Part shown: positions 1-7,693 of the stretch, piece by piece
Layout of the letters: every line of letters begins with the position of its first letter
How positions within the stretch are numbered: position 1 is the stretch's first letter
Assembly (NCBI GenBank): GCA_900769285.1
Contig: CAAGGB010000201.1
Location: forward strand, 1-16,406
Length of the DNA stretch: 16,406 bases
Direction: 5' to 3'
Source of the DNA: Victivallales bacterium
Lineage (GTDB): Bacteria; Verrucomicrobiota; Lentisphaeria; Oligosphaerales; Oligosphaeraceae
The notes under the pieces: model-generated
Told to the model about the DNA's origin: nothing
What the model saw: only the letters and a program-made list of their open reading frames with translations
The model's database searches: none
Program-made: the position numbers and the translations under genes

Positions 1-251
1 GCGATCTCCAGCCCCGCGAACAGCTCGGGGCGCGGGTCGCGGCAGTCGAGGAAGCACTTGAGCATGCTCAGCGCCAGCGACTTGCCGAAGCGCCGCGGGC
101 GCAGGTAGGCCAGCGTCTCGCTGCCGCGCTCCACGACCTCGCGAATGAACGCCGTCTTGTCGACGTAGAGGCCGTCGACTGCGCGCAGCTTGGCGAAGTC
201 GCTGGTGCCCAGCATCGGCCGGCTGCCGTGGATGATGATGTCGTTGTCCAT
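1..251 (-). CDS. AAA-ATPase-like / PD-(D/E)XK nuclease family protein (5' part only)
   Basis: The frame opens at ATG 251-249 and runs off the left edge, giving 83 residues of an N-terminus. An AGGAGGAGA ribosome binding site lies just upstream. The visible part matches the start of the AAA-ATPase-like family (PF09820 type): a TSDFAKLR segment (residues 16-23), YVDKTAFI (29-36), and the hallmark P-loop-like RPRRFGKS (51-58), followed by LSMLKCFLD and FAGLEI. Family members usually have about 500 or more residues with a C-terminal PD-(D/E)XK nuclease-like domain (DUF1703), which would lie outside this window. They are often present in many copies in gut Bacteroidota, Lentisphaerota and Clostridia; their role is not established. 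Codon choice here is ordinary C-ending GC-rich (GTC, GAC, CGC), unlike the G/T-ending codons of the next genes. The family call is firm; the function is open. Confidence 0.85.
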   Translation of the reverse strand, partial: MDNDIIIHGSRPMLGTSDFAKLRAVDGLYVDKTAFIREVVERGSETLAYLRPRRFGKSLALSMLKCFLDCRDPRPELFAGLEI

Positions 252-371
252 ACCTGTCTCCTCCTGGTGGTTCCGTGGACATTCTTGCCTGCCAAACAGG
301 CAGACACCTAGATAGACACCTGTGGGCTACGGCTGTTCGGACTCGATGCCTGCCGACCGCGCCTCTCCCCC
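252..371. other. Intergenic region with a short inverted repeat
   Basis: This gap separates the long operon from the AAA-ATPase-like gene. It holds a 6-bp inverted repeat, TGCCTG at 286-291 and CAGGCA at 297-302, with a 5-nt loop. On the minus strand two GGTGTCT copies 5 nt apart lie just upstream of this hairpin. No U-run follows the hairpin on the minus strand, so it is not a convincing intrinsic terminator. The region could hold the promoter of the downstream gene, but no clear -35/-10 pair was seen. Confidence 0.4.
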
Positions 372-923
372 CTACATTCTGGCGAACAGCGGCATCACCA
401 CCAGCAGTGCGCCAGACACGCCAAACAGCACCGCCAGCCCGCGACGCCAGCGCTCATCCGTCGCCCCCAGCCGCAGCAGGTCACGATACCGCCAGGGAAG
501 CCCCACGCCCACCATGCCCGCCACACCCAACGCCAGACACACCACGCCATACAGGGAACGCCCCGGCACATCAAACGCGAACGACGCCTGTATCAGGTGA
601 TTCGCGCACAGCGTCAGAAAGCCGCCCAGCGCCCGCGCGTTCACGTAGTCCAGCAGATACCAGGACAGCGCCGCCGTCACCGGCACCAGCGCCCACACCA
701 GCGGATGAAATTTCGCCAGCTCACCCTCCAGCATCCCACAGCCATGGTATGCCGACCACACCAGGCACACCACTCCCAGCGCCAGCCCCACCCACTTCGG
801 CTCGCGGGCCCAACGCTGACACGACTCGCCACGGACGCCGACCACTCGCCAGAACACGCCACACGCCGCCAGACACGCCACGCCCAGCACCATCGACAAC
901 CCCATGAACACCAGCTTATCCAT
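372..923 (-). CDS. Hypothetical polytopic membrane protein
   Basis: This 183-residue protein was not matched to a named family. It has about five hydrophobic segments, near residues 5-26, 43-60, 74-93, 123-142 and 161-180, plus a weaker one near 97-118. It should be an integral inner-membrane protein with short loops. Basic clusters (WRYRDLLR near 144-151, and 158-161) fall between the last two segments, suggesting a cytoplasmic loop there. The ATG at 923 has AGGAGG about 13 nt upstream and GAGAG closer in. It lies 51 nt after the GldG-DUF4340 gene and is probably the last gene of the operon, which suggests an accessory role in the ABC/Exb membrane system. That role is inference from position only. 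Confidence 0.75.
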   Translation of the reverse strand: MDKLVFMGLSMVLGVACLAACGVFWRVVGVRGESCQRWAREPKWVGLALGVVCLVWSAYHGCGMLEGELAKFHPLVWALVPVTAALSWYLLDYVNARALGGFLTLCANHLIQASFAFDVPGRSLYGVVCLALGVAGMVGVGLPWRYRDLLRLGATDERWRRGLAVLFGVSGALLVVMPLFARM

Positions 924-974
924 CGTCTCTCATCCGCCTCCTATGCGGCACTTCGTATGCTTGTCAGACGCTTC

Positions 975-3830
975 CTACTCCCGCCCACGCGACGCGGACG
1001 CCCCGAACAGCTCCAGGCGCGTCCGCCTGAACGCAACCCCCAGACGGCCATCTATCTCCAGCCAGAACCCGCCATACTGCCGCGACAGCCGCCGCGCCAG
1101 CTCCGGCGCCACCGCCGACCGCGCCTCCGTCAGCCGCGCATACCAGCGCTCGCCCGCGTGTCCCAGCACATACCGGTACACCACATCGTCCTCCCCGATG
1201 ACCTCCAGCATCACCTCCTGACGGAAATCCGCCACCTCGCGCGTCACGTCCAGCACCGCCATCCGGCGGAAGCTGTCGACGATGTTCTGAACCACCGGCG
1301 CCGACACGCTCCGCCCCCTCGGCACACGCCCCTGGACCTCGTAGCCGCCCGGACGCTGCTCCAGGCACCACCCCAGCTCCTTGAACTCCGAGACGCGCGC
1401 CACACGCTTGGTGTTCGCCGACCATCCCGGCAACGACCGGTCCAGCCAGTGCGTCACCGGCAGGCCAACCTGGCGGAACAGATAGTCCGTCAGCATCGAC
1501 GGCACCTCCTCCCCCGACGACACATAGCGCCCCTGCGGCTCACCACGATAGTCCCGACGCCATCCACCAAACCGCACGCTCCGGCAACTCCCGTCACCAT
1601 ACGCGAAAACCACCTCGCAGACCGCTGGCGATAACCCCACCGCCTCCAGCTCCTCGCCCGACAGCGACAGCACCTCGCCCTCGCACACATTCAGCGACTC
1701 CACCAACTGATTCAACTGCCCCACCGACACCGGAAAGCCGCCACGCTCCTGGACACCCCACGTGCCGCCCTCACGCACCAGCGAGAAGTCGCCACCGCGC
1801 CCACCGCGAAAGCTCACCCGGCACAGCGTGTCCCGCGACAGCCCCGACGGCAGCAGACGCGCACGACGCACATCGCCAGTCACCACCAACGCCGCAGACG
1901 ACTCGTCCACCGCCGACACGCCACGCAAACACCACCAGGCGCCCAGCGCCACCACGGCCAGCGACACACCCAGCGCCGCCACCACAGGACGACGATCCCT
2001 TCCCCAGGCACCACGAAGCGCACGACAGCACCGCGGCCCCAGCAGCAACAGCAGCAGCACGCCAGGACCCGCCAGCAGATTGAGCAGCACGATGCGCTGC
2101 CGATGACGCTCCAGCGCCTGCCCCGAGGCCACCTGCAGCGCCCGCAGACTGCGCTCCGCCGCCAGCAGCCGGCCATGGATGTCGCGCACACGCGCGCCCT
2201 CCGCGTCGTTCAGCGTCTGACCGCCGCGACTCTCCAGCGCCTTCAGCTCCTCCTGCAGCCGGCCGCGCTCCTGCTGCGCCGCCTCCAGACGCTCCTGGAA
2301 CTGCCGCCGCGCCGCCTCGGCGCGCTCATCCAGACGGGTCAGCCCCCGCTGCACGAAGGAGCGGTTGCGCAGCGCCATCATCTCCGCGCCGTCGGGACGC
2401 AGCGCATCCAGGCAGTTCAGCAGCAACTGGAGGTTGTCGGTCCGACGCTCGGCGATGAAGGTGTCCTGCAGGCAGTCGGCGTCGCCGACGAGAATGCAGC
2501 GCGTCCCCGCGGGCGATGTCCCGCCGCCGAACGCCGAGGGCAGACGCCCCTCCACGCTCACGGCCAGCGCCGACGCCACGCCACCCGCACGGTAGTCGCG
2601 CTCCAGCAGACTCTGATGACGGAACGCACGACCCGTCTCCGACAACTGGCACTCCGACGTCGACGACAGCAGCGCCGTCACCGACACGCCAGGAAGCGTC
2701 TCCCAGGCGAACGCACCCGCATAGAACAGCTCCACACGCTGCAGATACGCCGTCACGCCATCCTCGACATTCATCTGCCCCGAGGCCAGCGTCAGCCATT
2801 CCACATGGTTCTCCGGCACGCCGCGCCGGTTCGCCACAATCGTCGCCAGCCGACGGTCCAGCACCGTCCGCCCCGTCTCAAAGGTGACGCCCCACGCCTT
2901 CAGCAGCGACCCCAGCTCCGACGAGCAGATGCCCACGGAACCCGAACCCGAACCCGAGCCATGCTGGCGCATCCGCGTCCAGCACGCCGGGTCCAGAAAC
3001 GCCAGCAGCCGCCCCCCACGCTGCACAAACGCATCCAGCGACCGCAGCGACGCCTCGGACAGCGCCGGCGGCTGAACCAGCAGCAGCACCTCGACATCCG
3101 CATCCAACGCCAGCCCCGCCTCCGCCGCCGGCGCCGCCAGCGGACGCAGCTCGCAGTTCGCCTCGCGCAGCGCCCCGACGACCGCCCATTCCGGCAACTG
3201 CCGCTGACGCTCCATGTCCACGCCCCCAAACAGGGGCAGGTCCGACAGCACGGCAATCACCAGCGAGCGGTCGCCCCGCAGACGCTCCAGCGCCTTCGTC
3301 ACCTCATACTCAAAGCTGTTCCGCGCCTGCGGCAGCAACTGCCGCAGACTGACGTCCGGACGACCCAACTGGCGAAAGCTGACGCCCAGGCAGAACCGGC
3401 TCGACGGGTCGTCCGCGCGTAGCTGCTGGAAGACGATGCCATCCGCCAACGCCTGCTGCTCGGCCGCCGACCCCGGCACTGGCTCCAGCACCCGCAGCTC
3501 CAGCCTGCCGCCGCTCCGCCGCGCATACTCCTCCAGCATGCTCGCCACATACGCGCCGTGACTCTGCAGGCTCGGCGGCACACCCGCCACCTGACGGCTC
3601 CAGTACAGCGTCGCCGTCACCGGACGCCTCAGCGACGACAGCGCCGACCGCATCGCCGGCGACAGCGTGAAGCGACCCTCCGCCGTGCAGTCCATCCGCG
3701 GACGCCACCAGCTCAGCAGCGCGTTCGCCGCCACCAGCGCCAGCAACAGTAGCGCCGTCCGCGCCAGCCAGCCACAACCACGCAGCCACTCACGCAAACC
3801 CTGACACATCCTCGGCACATCCATCCGCAT
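975..3830 (-). CDS. GldG-like ABC auxiliary protein fused to a DUF4340 domain
   Basis: This 951-residue membrane protein looks like two usually separate proteins joined. Residues 24-41 form an N-terminal membrane anchor. About 45-475 resemble the GldG / ABC-type auxiliary domain (PF09822 type), with a conserved-looking segment VTKALERLRGDRSLVIAVLS (177-196) and a QRGGRLLAFLDP strand (270-281). Residues 495-580 are a charged, probably coiled-coil region. Hydrophobic segments at 580-598 and 615-636 follow, and 640-930 resemble DUF4340, with the typical start SLVREGGTWGV (683-693). GldG proteins partner with a GldA-type ATPase and GldF-type permease in Bacteroidota gliding and in uncharacterised exporters elsewhere. 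The permease and ATPase genes are directly upstream (18-nt gap to the permease). A second ATG at 3824 has a better spaced GGAG. A Gly-Ser repeat sits at 291-298. Confidence 0.85.
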   Translation of the reverse strand: MRMDVPRMCQGLREWLRGCGWLARTALLLLALVAANALLSWWRPRMDCTAEGRFTLSPAMRSALSSLRRPVTATLYWSRQVAGVPPSLQSHGAYVASMLEEYARRSGGRLELRVLEPVPGSAAEQQALADGIVFQQLRADDPSSRFCLGVSFRQLGRPDVSLRQLLPQARNSFEYEVTKALERLRGDRSLVIAVLSDLPLFGGVDMERQRQLPEWAVVGALREANCELRPLAAPAAEAGLALDADVEVLLLVQPPALSEASLRSLDAFVQRGGRLLAFLDPACWTRMRQHGSGSGSGSVGICSSELGSLLKAWGVTFETGRTVLDRRLATIVANRRGVPENHVEWLTLASGQMNVEDGVTAYLQRVELFYAGAFAWETLPGVSVTALLSSTSECQLSETGRAFRHQSLLERDYRAGGVASALAVSVEGRLPSAFGGGTSPAGTRCILVGDADCLQDTFIAERRTDNLQLLLNCLDALRPDGAEMMALRNRSFVQRGLTRLDERAEAARRQFQERLEAAQQERGRLQEELKALESRGGQTLNDAEGARVRDIHGRLLAAERSLRALQVASGQALERHRQRIVLLNLLAGPGVLLLLLLGPRCCRALRGAWGRDRRPVVAALGVSLAVVALGAWWCLRGVSAVDESSAALVVTGDVRRARLLPSGLSRDTLCRVSFRGGRGGDFSLVREGGTWGVQERGGFPVSVGQLNQLVESLNVCEGEVLSLSGEELEAVGLSPAVCEVVFAYGDGSCRSVRFGGWRRDYRGEPQGRYVSSGEEVPSMLTDYLFRQVGLPVTHWLDRSLPGWSANTKRVARVSEFKELGWCLEQRPGGYEVQGRVPRGRSVSAPVVQNIVDSFRRMAVLDVTREVADFRQEVMLEVIGEDDVVYRYVLGHAGERWYARLTEARSAVAPELARRLSRQYGGFWLEIDGRLGVAFRRTRLELFGASASRGRE
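2938..2960. repeat. Hexanucleotide repeat GAACCC in the GldG-like gene
   Basis: Three perfect GAACCC units run from 2938 to 2955, and a degenerate partial unit follows to 2960. On the coding (minus) strand they encode alternating Gly-Ser at residues 291-298 of the GldG-like protein. Because the unit is six bases, copy-number change would lengthen or shorten a flexible linker without shifting the frame. Confidence 0.75.
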
Positions 3831-3848
3831 CGCTCCACCCCCACACGC

Positions 3849-4586
3849 TCAGCGGCGCTCACGACGCCTGTCCAGCGCCGCCGCCGTCACCTGAAGAAAA
3901 AAAACCACCAGGCTCAGCAGATAGCAACTGTCGCCCACGTCCAGCACGCCGCTCTGGAACGTCTCCAGCCGACGGGTCATGCTCAGCCACCCCATCAGCC
4001 CGCCCAGCCACTCGCCCAGCCACTGGCGCATGAACTGCATCGACGACTGATGGCCGCCCACCACCAGCAGCAGACACACCACCGCACCCGACACATACCC
4101 AACCACCTGACTCGACGTCAGCGCCGACAGCAGCGAGCAGATCGCCAGCAACGCACCGCCCAGCAGCAGTCCGCCCACATACCCGCACGCCATCACGCCC
4201 AAATCCGGCTCGCCCAGCGCACACACCGTCACCGCCAAAGGCAGACTCATCGCCAGACCCAGCCCCAGACACGCCAGACCCGCCAGATACTTGCCCAGCA
4301 CCACCTCCCACAGCCGCACCGGCATCGTCAGCAGCAGCTCCAGCGTCTGCTGACGACGCTCCTCGCACCAGAACCGCATCCCCACCGCCGGCACAAACAT
4401 CACCCACAGAAACGGCAGCCAGTAGAAGTACGACCGCAGCGACGCCTCACGCAGCAGAAAAAAGTCACCCCACAGAAACGTCGACAGCACCGACAGACAC
4501 CCAAACGCCACCAGAAACACCAGAGCCACTGGCGTCACAAAGTACCCGCGAAGCTCCTTCCACGCAATCCACAGCGACATCCCCAT
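3849..4586 (-). CDS. GldF-type ABC-2 permease
   Basis: This integral membrane permease of the ABC-2 class has about six hydrophobic segments in 245 residues. The order and motifs match GldF-like proteins: an N-terminal WIAWKELRGYFVTPVALVFL helix, a long first loop, then the cytoplasmic signature EERRQQTLELLLTMPV and WEVVLGKYLAG, in which the EER..TLE..L..P and the GK are the family hallmark. The start is uncertain: a TTG at 4595 overlaps the ATPase stop codon, ATG 4586 has GGAGG about 10 nt upstream, and ATG 4580 follows GAGAG. I chose 4586. It is translationally coupled to the ATPase upstream and lies 18 nt before the GldG-like gene, so the three should form one transporter. The substrate is unknown. 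Confidence 0.88.
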   Translation of the reverse strand: MGMSLWIAWKELRGYFVTPVALVFLVAFGCLSVLSTFLWGDFFLLREASLRSYFYWLPFLWVMFVPAVGMRFWCEERRQQTLELLLTMPVRLWEVVLGKYLAGLACLGLGLAMSLPLAVTVCALGEPDLGVMACGYVGGLLLGGALLAICSLLSALTSSQVVGYVSGAVVCLLLVVGGHQSSMQFMRQWLGEWLGGLMGWLSMTRRLETFQSGVLDVGDSCYLLSLVVFFLQVTAAALDRRRERR

Positions 4587-4591
4587 CTCTC

Positions 4592-5302
4592 TCAACGCCC
4601 TCCCGACTCCACGTCCCCCGTCTCAAACAGCTCACCCAGATGACCGCGGACCTCCGACACCGGCGCGTCCAGACGCAGACGACCGCCCGCAATCAGCACC
4701 ACCCGCGTGCACATCGACTCCACCTCCGACAGAATGTGCGACGACACCACAATCGCGCACCGCCGACCCAACTCGCCAATCAGCGACTGAACCTCGCGCT
4801 TCTGCACCGGATCCAGACCATCCGTGGGCTCGTCCAGCAGCAGCAGCCGCGGCCCGCCCAGCAACGACTGCGACAGGCACACACGATGCACATATCCCTT
4901 CGACAGCGTCCCCACACGCCGACCCAGCACCGGCTCCAGCGACGTCAGCGACGCCACCCGAGACACCTCCGCGGCACGCTCTCCACGCACCACCCCACGC
5001 AGACCCGCGCAGTACTCCAGAAACGACCGCACCGTCATCTCGCCATACACGGGCGCGTTCTCCGGCAGATAACCCGTCAGCCGACGAGCCGCCACACCGT
5101 CCCTCACCGTGTCATGGCCAGCCACCAGCACACGCCCCGAGTCCGGACGCAGATACCCCGCCATCATCCGCAGCGTCGTCGACTTCCCCGCGCCATTCGC
5201 GCCCAGAAAACCGACCACCTCGCCCTCGGACACCGACAGGCTCACGCCCGACACCGCCTGAACCGCACCAAAACGCTTGCTCACCTCCCGCAGCTCAAGC
5301 AT
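4592..5302 (-). CDS. GldA-type ABC transporter ATP-binding protein
   Basis: This cytoplasmic ATPase of 236 residues powers the GldF/GldG-type membrane complex encoded downstream. It carries Walker A GANGAGKST (34-42), the GYLPENAPVY segment (77-86) typical of GldA/NatA-like ATPases in place of a plain Q-loop, the signature LSKGY (133-137; LSKGY rather than LSGGQ is usual in this subgroup), Walker B LLLLDEP (153-159) and the switch histidine in SSHIL (H189). The frame is open further upstream, but the family start MLELREVSKRFG lies at ATG 5302 with GGAGG nine bases before it; the upstream extension is Arg/Cys-rich out-of-frame rsmD sequence. The start lies 8 nt inside the end of rsmD, and the stop overlaps possible starts of the permease gene, which indicates coupled translation. 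Confidence 0.93.
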   Translation of the reverse strand: MLELREVSKRFGAVQAVSGVSLSVSEGEVVGFLGANGAGKSTTLRMMAGYLRPDSGRVLVAGHDTVRDGVAARRLTGYLPENAPVYGEMTVRSFLEYCAGLRGVVRGERAAEVSRVASLTSLEPVLGRRVGTLSKGYVHRVCLSQSLLGGPRLLLLDEPTDGLDPVQKREVQSLIGELGRRCAIVVSSHILSEVESMCTRVVLIAGGRLRLDAPVSEVRGHLGELFETGDVESGGR

Positions 5303-5894
5303 CGGCACCACCCTCCTCCTCCGCCGCCAGCACCGCGAACGACACCGCGCGTATCCCATACGTCCGCGTCCGCAGCAGACGCCACCGCGACCCAGGATGC
5401 CACGGCGGACGATGCGACGACGAATGCTCCAGCACCAGCAGCGCACCCGGCGACAGCCGCGACGACAGCTCACCGTCCAGCACCAGCTCGCGCCAGCCAT
5501 AGCGACCCGCCGCCGTCTCATACGGCGGATCCGCCAGCACCAAATCAGGATGCACACCAGCCGGCAGCAGCCGCGACGCCGACGACGCGTCACCCTGCCG
5601 CAGCTCATAGCCGCCAACCGCACCCAAGGCACGCTCGACCGCCGACACATTGCGCCGAATCGCCTCGCAGTGCCGACGCTCCAGCTCAAAACCATACACC
5701 TTCGCCGCACCGCGGCTCAGCGCCTCCAGCCCCAGCGCGCCGCTCCCCGCAAACAAATCCAGCACCACACGGCCCGTCATGTCCCCAAGCGTCGAGAACA
5801 TCGACTCCTTCACCCGATCCTCCGTCGGACGAACCGCGTGGCCCTCCGGTGCCGTCAGACGAATGCCGCCCGCCCTGCCGCTGATGATGCGCAT
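5295..5894 (-). CDS. rsmD: 16S rRNA (guanine966-N2)-methyltransferase RsmD
   Basis: RsmD methylates G966 of 16S rRNA in the 30S subunit using S-adenosylmethionine. The 199-residue length is normal for the family. The N-terminus MRIISGRAGGIRL and the VRPTEDRVKESMFSTLG block (21-37) are diagnostic. The SAM-binding motif VLDLFAGSGALGLEALSRG lies near 44-62, and the catalytic DPPY motif is in LADPPYE (near 129-135). AGGAGGAG sits just upstream of ATG 5894. It lies 21 nt after the zinc-ribbon gene and overlaps the ABC ATPase start by 8 nt, so it is embedded in an operon otherwise devoted to membrane complexes. In many bacteria rsmD is next to coaD or ftsY, so this neighbourhood is unusual. Confidence 0.96.
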   Translation of the reverse strand: MRIISGRAGGIRLTAPEGHAVRPTEDRVKESMFSTLGDMTGRVVLDLFAGSGALGLEALSRGAAKVYGFELERRHCEAIRRNVSAVERALGAVGGYELRQGDASSASRLLPAGVHPDLVLADPPYETAAGRYGWRELVLDGELSSRLSPGALLVLEHSSSHRPPWHPGSRWRLLRTRTYGIRAVSFAVLAAEEEGGADA

Positions 5895-5915
5895 CGACTC
5901 CTCCTACCACACACG

Positions 5916-6140
5916 CTACTGGATGTACGTCGTCGACACGCCATGGCAACGCGGACAGCGAGACGCCAGAGACTGGCGACCCTGCAGAAACACACGGTTG
6001 CACGTCGTGCAGCGCAGCAGACGCGGACGCGACAGCTCCCAGCGGTTCGCGCGCTCGCGAAGCATGCAGTAAATCTGCAGCACCACCACGCAGCCCAACA
6101 GCAGAAACGTGTACAGCAGCAGCATGTCAGCCAAGGTCAT
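5916..6140 (-). CDS. Small membrane-anchored zinc-ribbon protein
   Basis: This 74-residue protein has an N-terminal hydrophobic helix (about residues 3-26) and a C-terminal Cys4 zinc ribbon: CTTC (CxxC near 44-47) and CPRC (CxxC near 67-70), with about 19 residues between the pairs. The ribbon should face the cytoplasm or be exposed at the membrane surface, depending on orientation. The start at ATG 6140 has AGGAG close by and a second AGGAG 12 nt upstream. It lies 58 nt after the TonB-like gene and 21 nt before rsmD. No named family was recognised. Its place in the operon suggests a small structural or regulatory subunit, but that is inference. Confidence 0.8.
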   Translation of the reverse strand: MTLADMLLLYTFLLLGCVVVLQIYCMLRERANRWELSRPRLLRCTTCNRVFLQGRQSLASRCPRCHGVSTTYIQ

Positions 6141-6198
6141 ATCTCCTGACGACTCCTATTCTTCAGCCCTTTGCACTACACCACCAGCTCGACCGCCC

Positions 6199-7161
6199 TC
6201 AGCGACGCTCCGCCGCCGTACCCGGTCGAACCTCGAAGACATACTCAATCTCACGCCGACGCTCCGCCTCGCCCGGCAAAGGCTGATGATGACCCAGCCA
6301 GCCATGGCGACGCAGCGCCCACGATCGCGCCAGACCGTCCAGCTCCGCGTTGCCGCTGCTGACACGAACCTGAACCCGCGCCCCCTGACGGCCACGCTCC
6401 ACCACCGACAGCACCACCTGGCACGGCGCACCCGCACTCAGACCCGCCGACTCCTCAGACGACCCCTCCCCAGAACGCGACGCCAGCAGAATCGCCGCGC
6501 GCTTCCCGAAGTCACCCAGCTCGCTCGCCGGCACCGCCGACCACGCGCTGTCCTCATACCGGCTCACCATCGCCAACGGACGGGACGACGACGCCTCCCC
6601 ACGCACCACCCCCATCGCCCCCGACAGGTCGCACAACTGCTGACGCACCACCGACACCCGGACATCCAAGGCCCACAGCGACAGGTCGTAACGCAGCGAC
6701 GCCAGACTCGGAGGCAGCATACCCGACTCGCCATGACGCCCCAACGACAGCGGCGACGCCGACAGCCCATCGTCCAGACGACGCGTGAAGTCACCCCAGC
6801 CCAGCGTCAGCCCCGACGGCGACGCCTGCCGAACCGGATGCTCCAGCGACGCATCCAGCAGCGTCACCTGACCCACATCGTCCAGCAACGCGTCGTTCAG
6901 ACGCAGAAAGTCACTCGCCAACGGCAACAGACGCCCATCGTCCGCCGACATGCACCACAGCCGCAGCGTCTCCTCGTCGCGGACCTCCGGCACCACCGCG
7001 CGACGCGCCTTCTCCAGCACCATGCACGCGAACACACCATGGAACAGCGCGACGCCCAGCAGCGCCAGCAATGACCGCCACAGCCACTCGAAACGACCCG
7101 GACGGCCACGACGACGAACCGCACGCGCCAGCCGATGGTTCAGTTGCCGCTCCATCCCCAT
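6199..7161 (-). CDS. Divergent TonB-like energy-transducer protein
   Basis: This 320-residue protein has a basic cytoplasmic N-terminus (RLARAVRRRGRPGR), one membrane helix at about 28-48, and a long periplasmic part. The last 70 residues resemble a TonB C-terminal domain: VQVRVSSGNAELDGLARSWALRR matches the family pattern of a strand, SSG, a small-residue turn, LD, and a helix ending in basic residues; a further strand IEYVFEV follows. Classic TonB has a Pro-rich spacer, and this protein has none; the middle region (60-240) matched nothing I recognise. Position supports the call, since it directly follows ExbB- and ExbD-like genes. ATG 7161 with GGAG five bases upstream is preferred to GTG 7188, which would overlap the ExbD-like stop. 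A TolA-like or otherwise divergent partner cannot be excluded. Confidence 0.7.
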   Translation of the reverse strand: MGMERQLNHRLARAVRRRGRPGRFEWLWRSLLALLGVALFHGVFACMVLEKARRAVVPEVRDEETLRLWCMSADDGRLLPLASDFLRLNDALLDDVGQVTLLDASLEHPVRQASPSGLTLGWGDFTRRLDDGLSASPLSLGRHGESGMLPPSLASLRYDLSLWALDVRVSVVRQQLCDLSGAMGVVRGEASSSRPLAMVSRYEDSAWSAVPASELGDFGKRAAILLASRSGEGSSEESAGLSAGAPCQVVLSVVERGRQGARVQVRVSSGNAELDGLARSWALRRHGWLGHHQPLPGEAERRREIEYVFEVRPGTAAERR

Positions 7162-7180
7162 GCGCTCTCCACCGCCGCCG

Positions 7181-7693
7181 CTAGCCACGGCTCCCCCTGC
7201 TCACCAGAACCACGTCCATGCGACGGCTCCGTATCTTCGCTATCACCTCGTTCAGACGCTCCCACGGCACCTGCGGCGACACGCTCAGCACCAGCTTCGG
7301 ACGGAACGCCTTGCCGTGCTCGCCACCACCGCGCTCCTGACCGCGGTACATCCGCAGCAGCTTCCCCGCCTCCGCCTCCAGCTCCGCCTCCAGACTCTCC
7401 AGGGCCACCCCACGCTTGTTCAGCTCCAGGCCACCCTCGTCGTCCAGAACCAGAACCATCTTGTCCGCAACCACATACTCGCTGAAGTCCTCGGCGGACA
7501 CCAGCGACGACACCTGCAGCCCATCGTCGGGCAACGGCTCCTCACCCGCGTCCGTCGCCATCAGCACACCGCGCAGATACAGCATGCTGTTGCTCAGCAC
7601 AAACAGCAGCAGCAGCAGAAAGAACAGATCCGCCAGGGCCACCACCGGATAGCGCCCCGCGCGATAGACGCAACTAGTTCTCCACCGCGTCAT
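7181..7693 (-). CDS. ExbD/TolR-family biopolymer transport protein
   Basis: This 170-residue protein has one N-terminal membrane helix (about residues 17-36, within VALADLFFLLLLLFVLSNS) and a periplasmic domain. The Asp in ALADLFF is the conserved proton-relay residue of ExbD/TolR. The C-terminal part KLVLSVSPQVPWERLNEVIAKIRS follows the ExbD fold pattern in which a strand is followed by a helix and a final strand (VVLVS). The start is ATG 7693, with GGAGGAG just upstream; the longer frame upstream is out-of-frame ExbB-like sequence. It overlaps the end of the ExbB-like gene by 20 nt, indicating coupled translation in a 5:2-type channel complex. Whether it belongs to the ExbD or TolR subgroup was not resolved. 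Confidence 0.88.
   Translation of the reverse strand: MTRWRTSCVYRAGRYPVVALADLFFLLLLLFVLSNSMLYLRGVLMATDAGEEPLPDDGLQVSSLVSAEDFSEYVVADKMVLVLDDEGGLELNKRGVALESLEAELEAEAGKLLRMYRGQERGGGEHGKAFRPKLVLSVSPQVPWERLNEVIAKIRSRRMDVVLVSRGSRG

Noticed and set aside
286..302. Hairpin as intrinsic terminator of the long operon
   Set aside because: The stem is only 6 bp and no U-run follows on the minus strand.
597..1634. Long plus-strand open frame opposite the GldG-like gene
   Set aside because: It is Arg/His/Pro/Gln-rich, has no recognisable domain or ribosome binding site, and lies opposite a well-supported gene; it reflects high GC content and rare stop codons on the antisense strand.
2103..3422. 439-residue plus-strand open frame
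   Set aside because: Low-complexity Arg/Gln/Leu composition, antisense to the GldG-like gene, no family motif.
5303..5710. N-terminal extension of the ABC ATPase frame
   Set aside because: The extension is Arg/Cys-rich out-of-frame rsmD sequence; the family start and ribosome binding site are at 5302.
4640..5884. 414-residue plus-strand open frame
   Set aside because: Antisense to the ABC ATPase and rsmD genes, both firmly identified; composition is Arg/His/Pro/Thr-rich.
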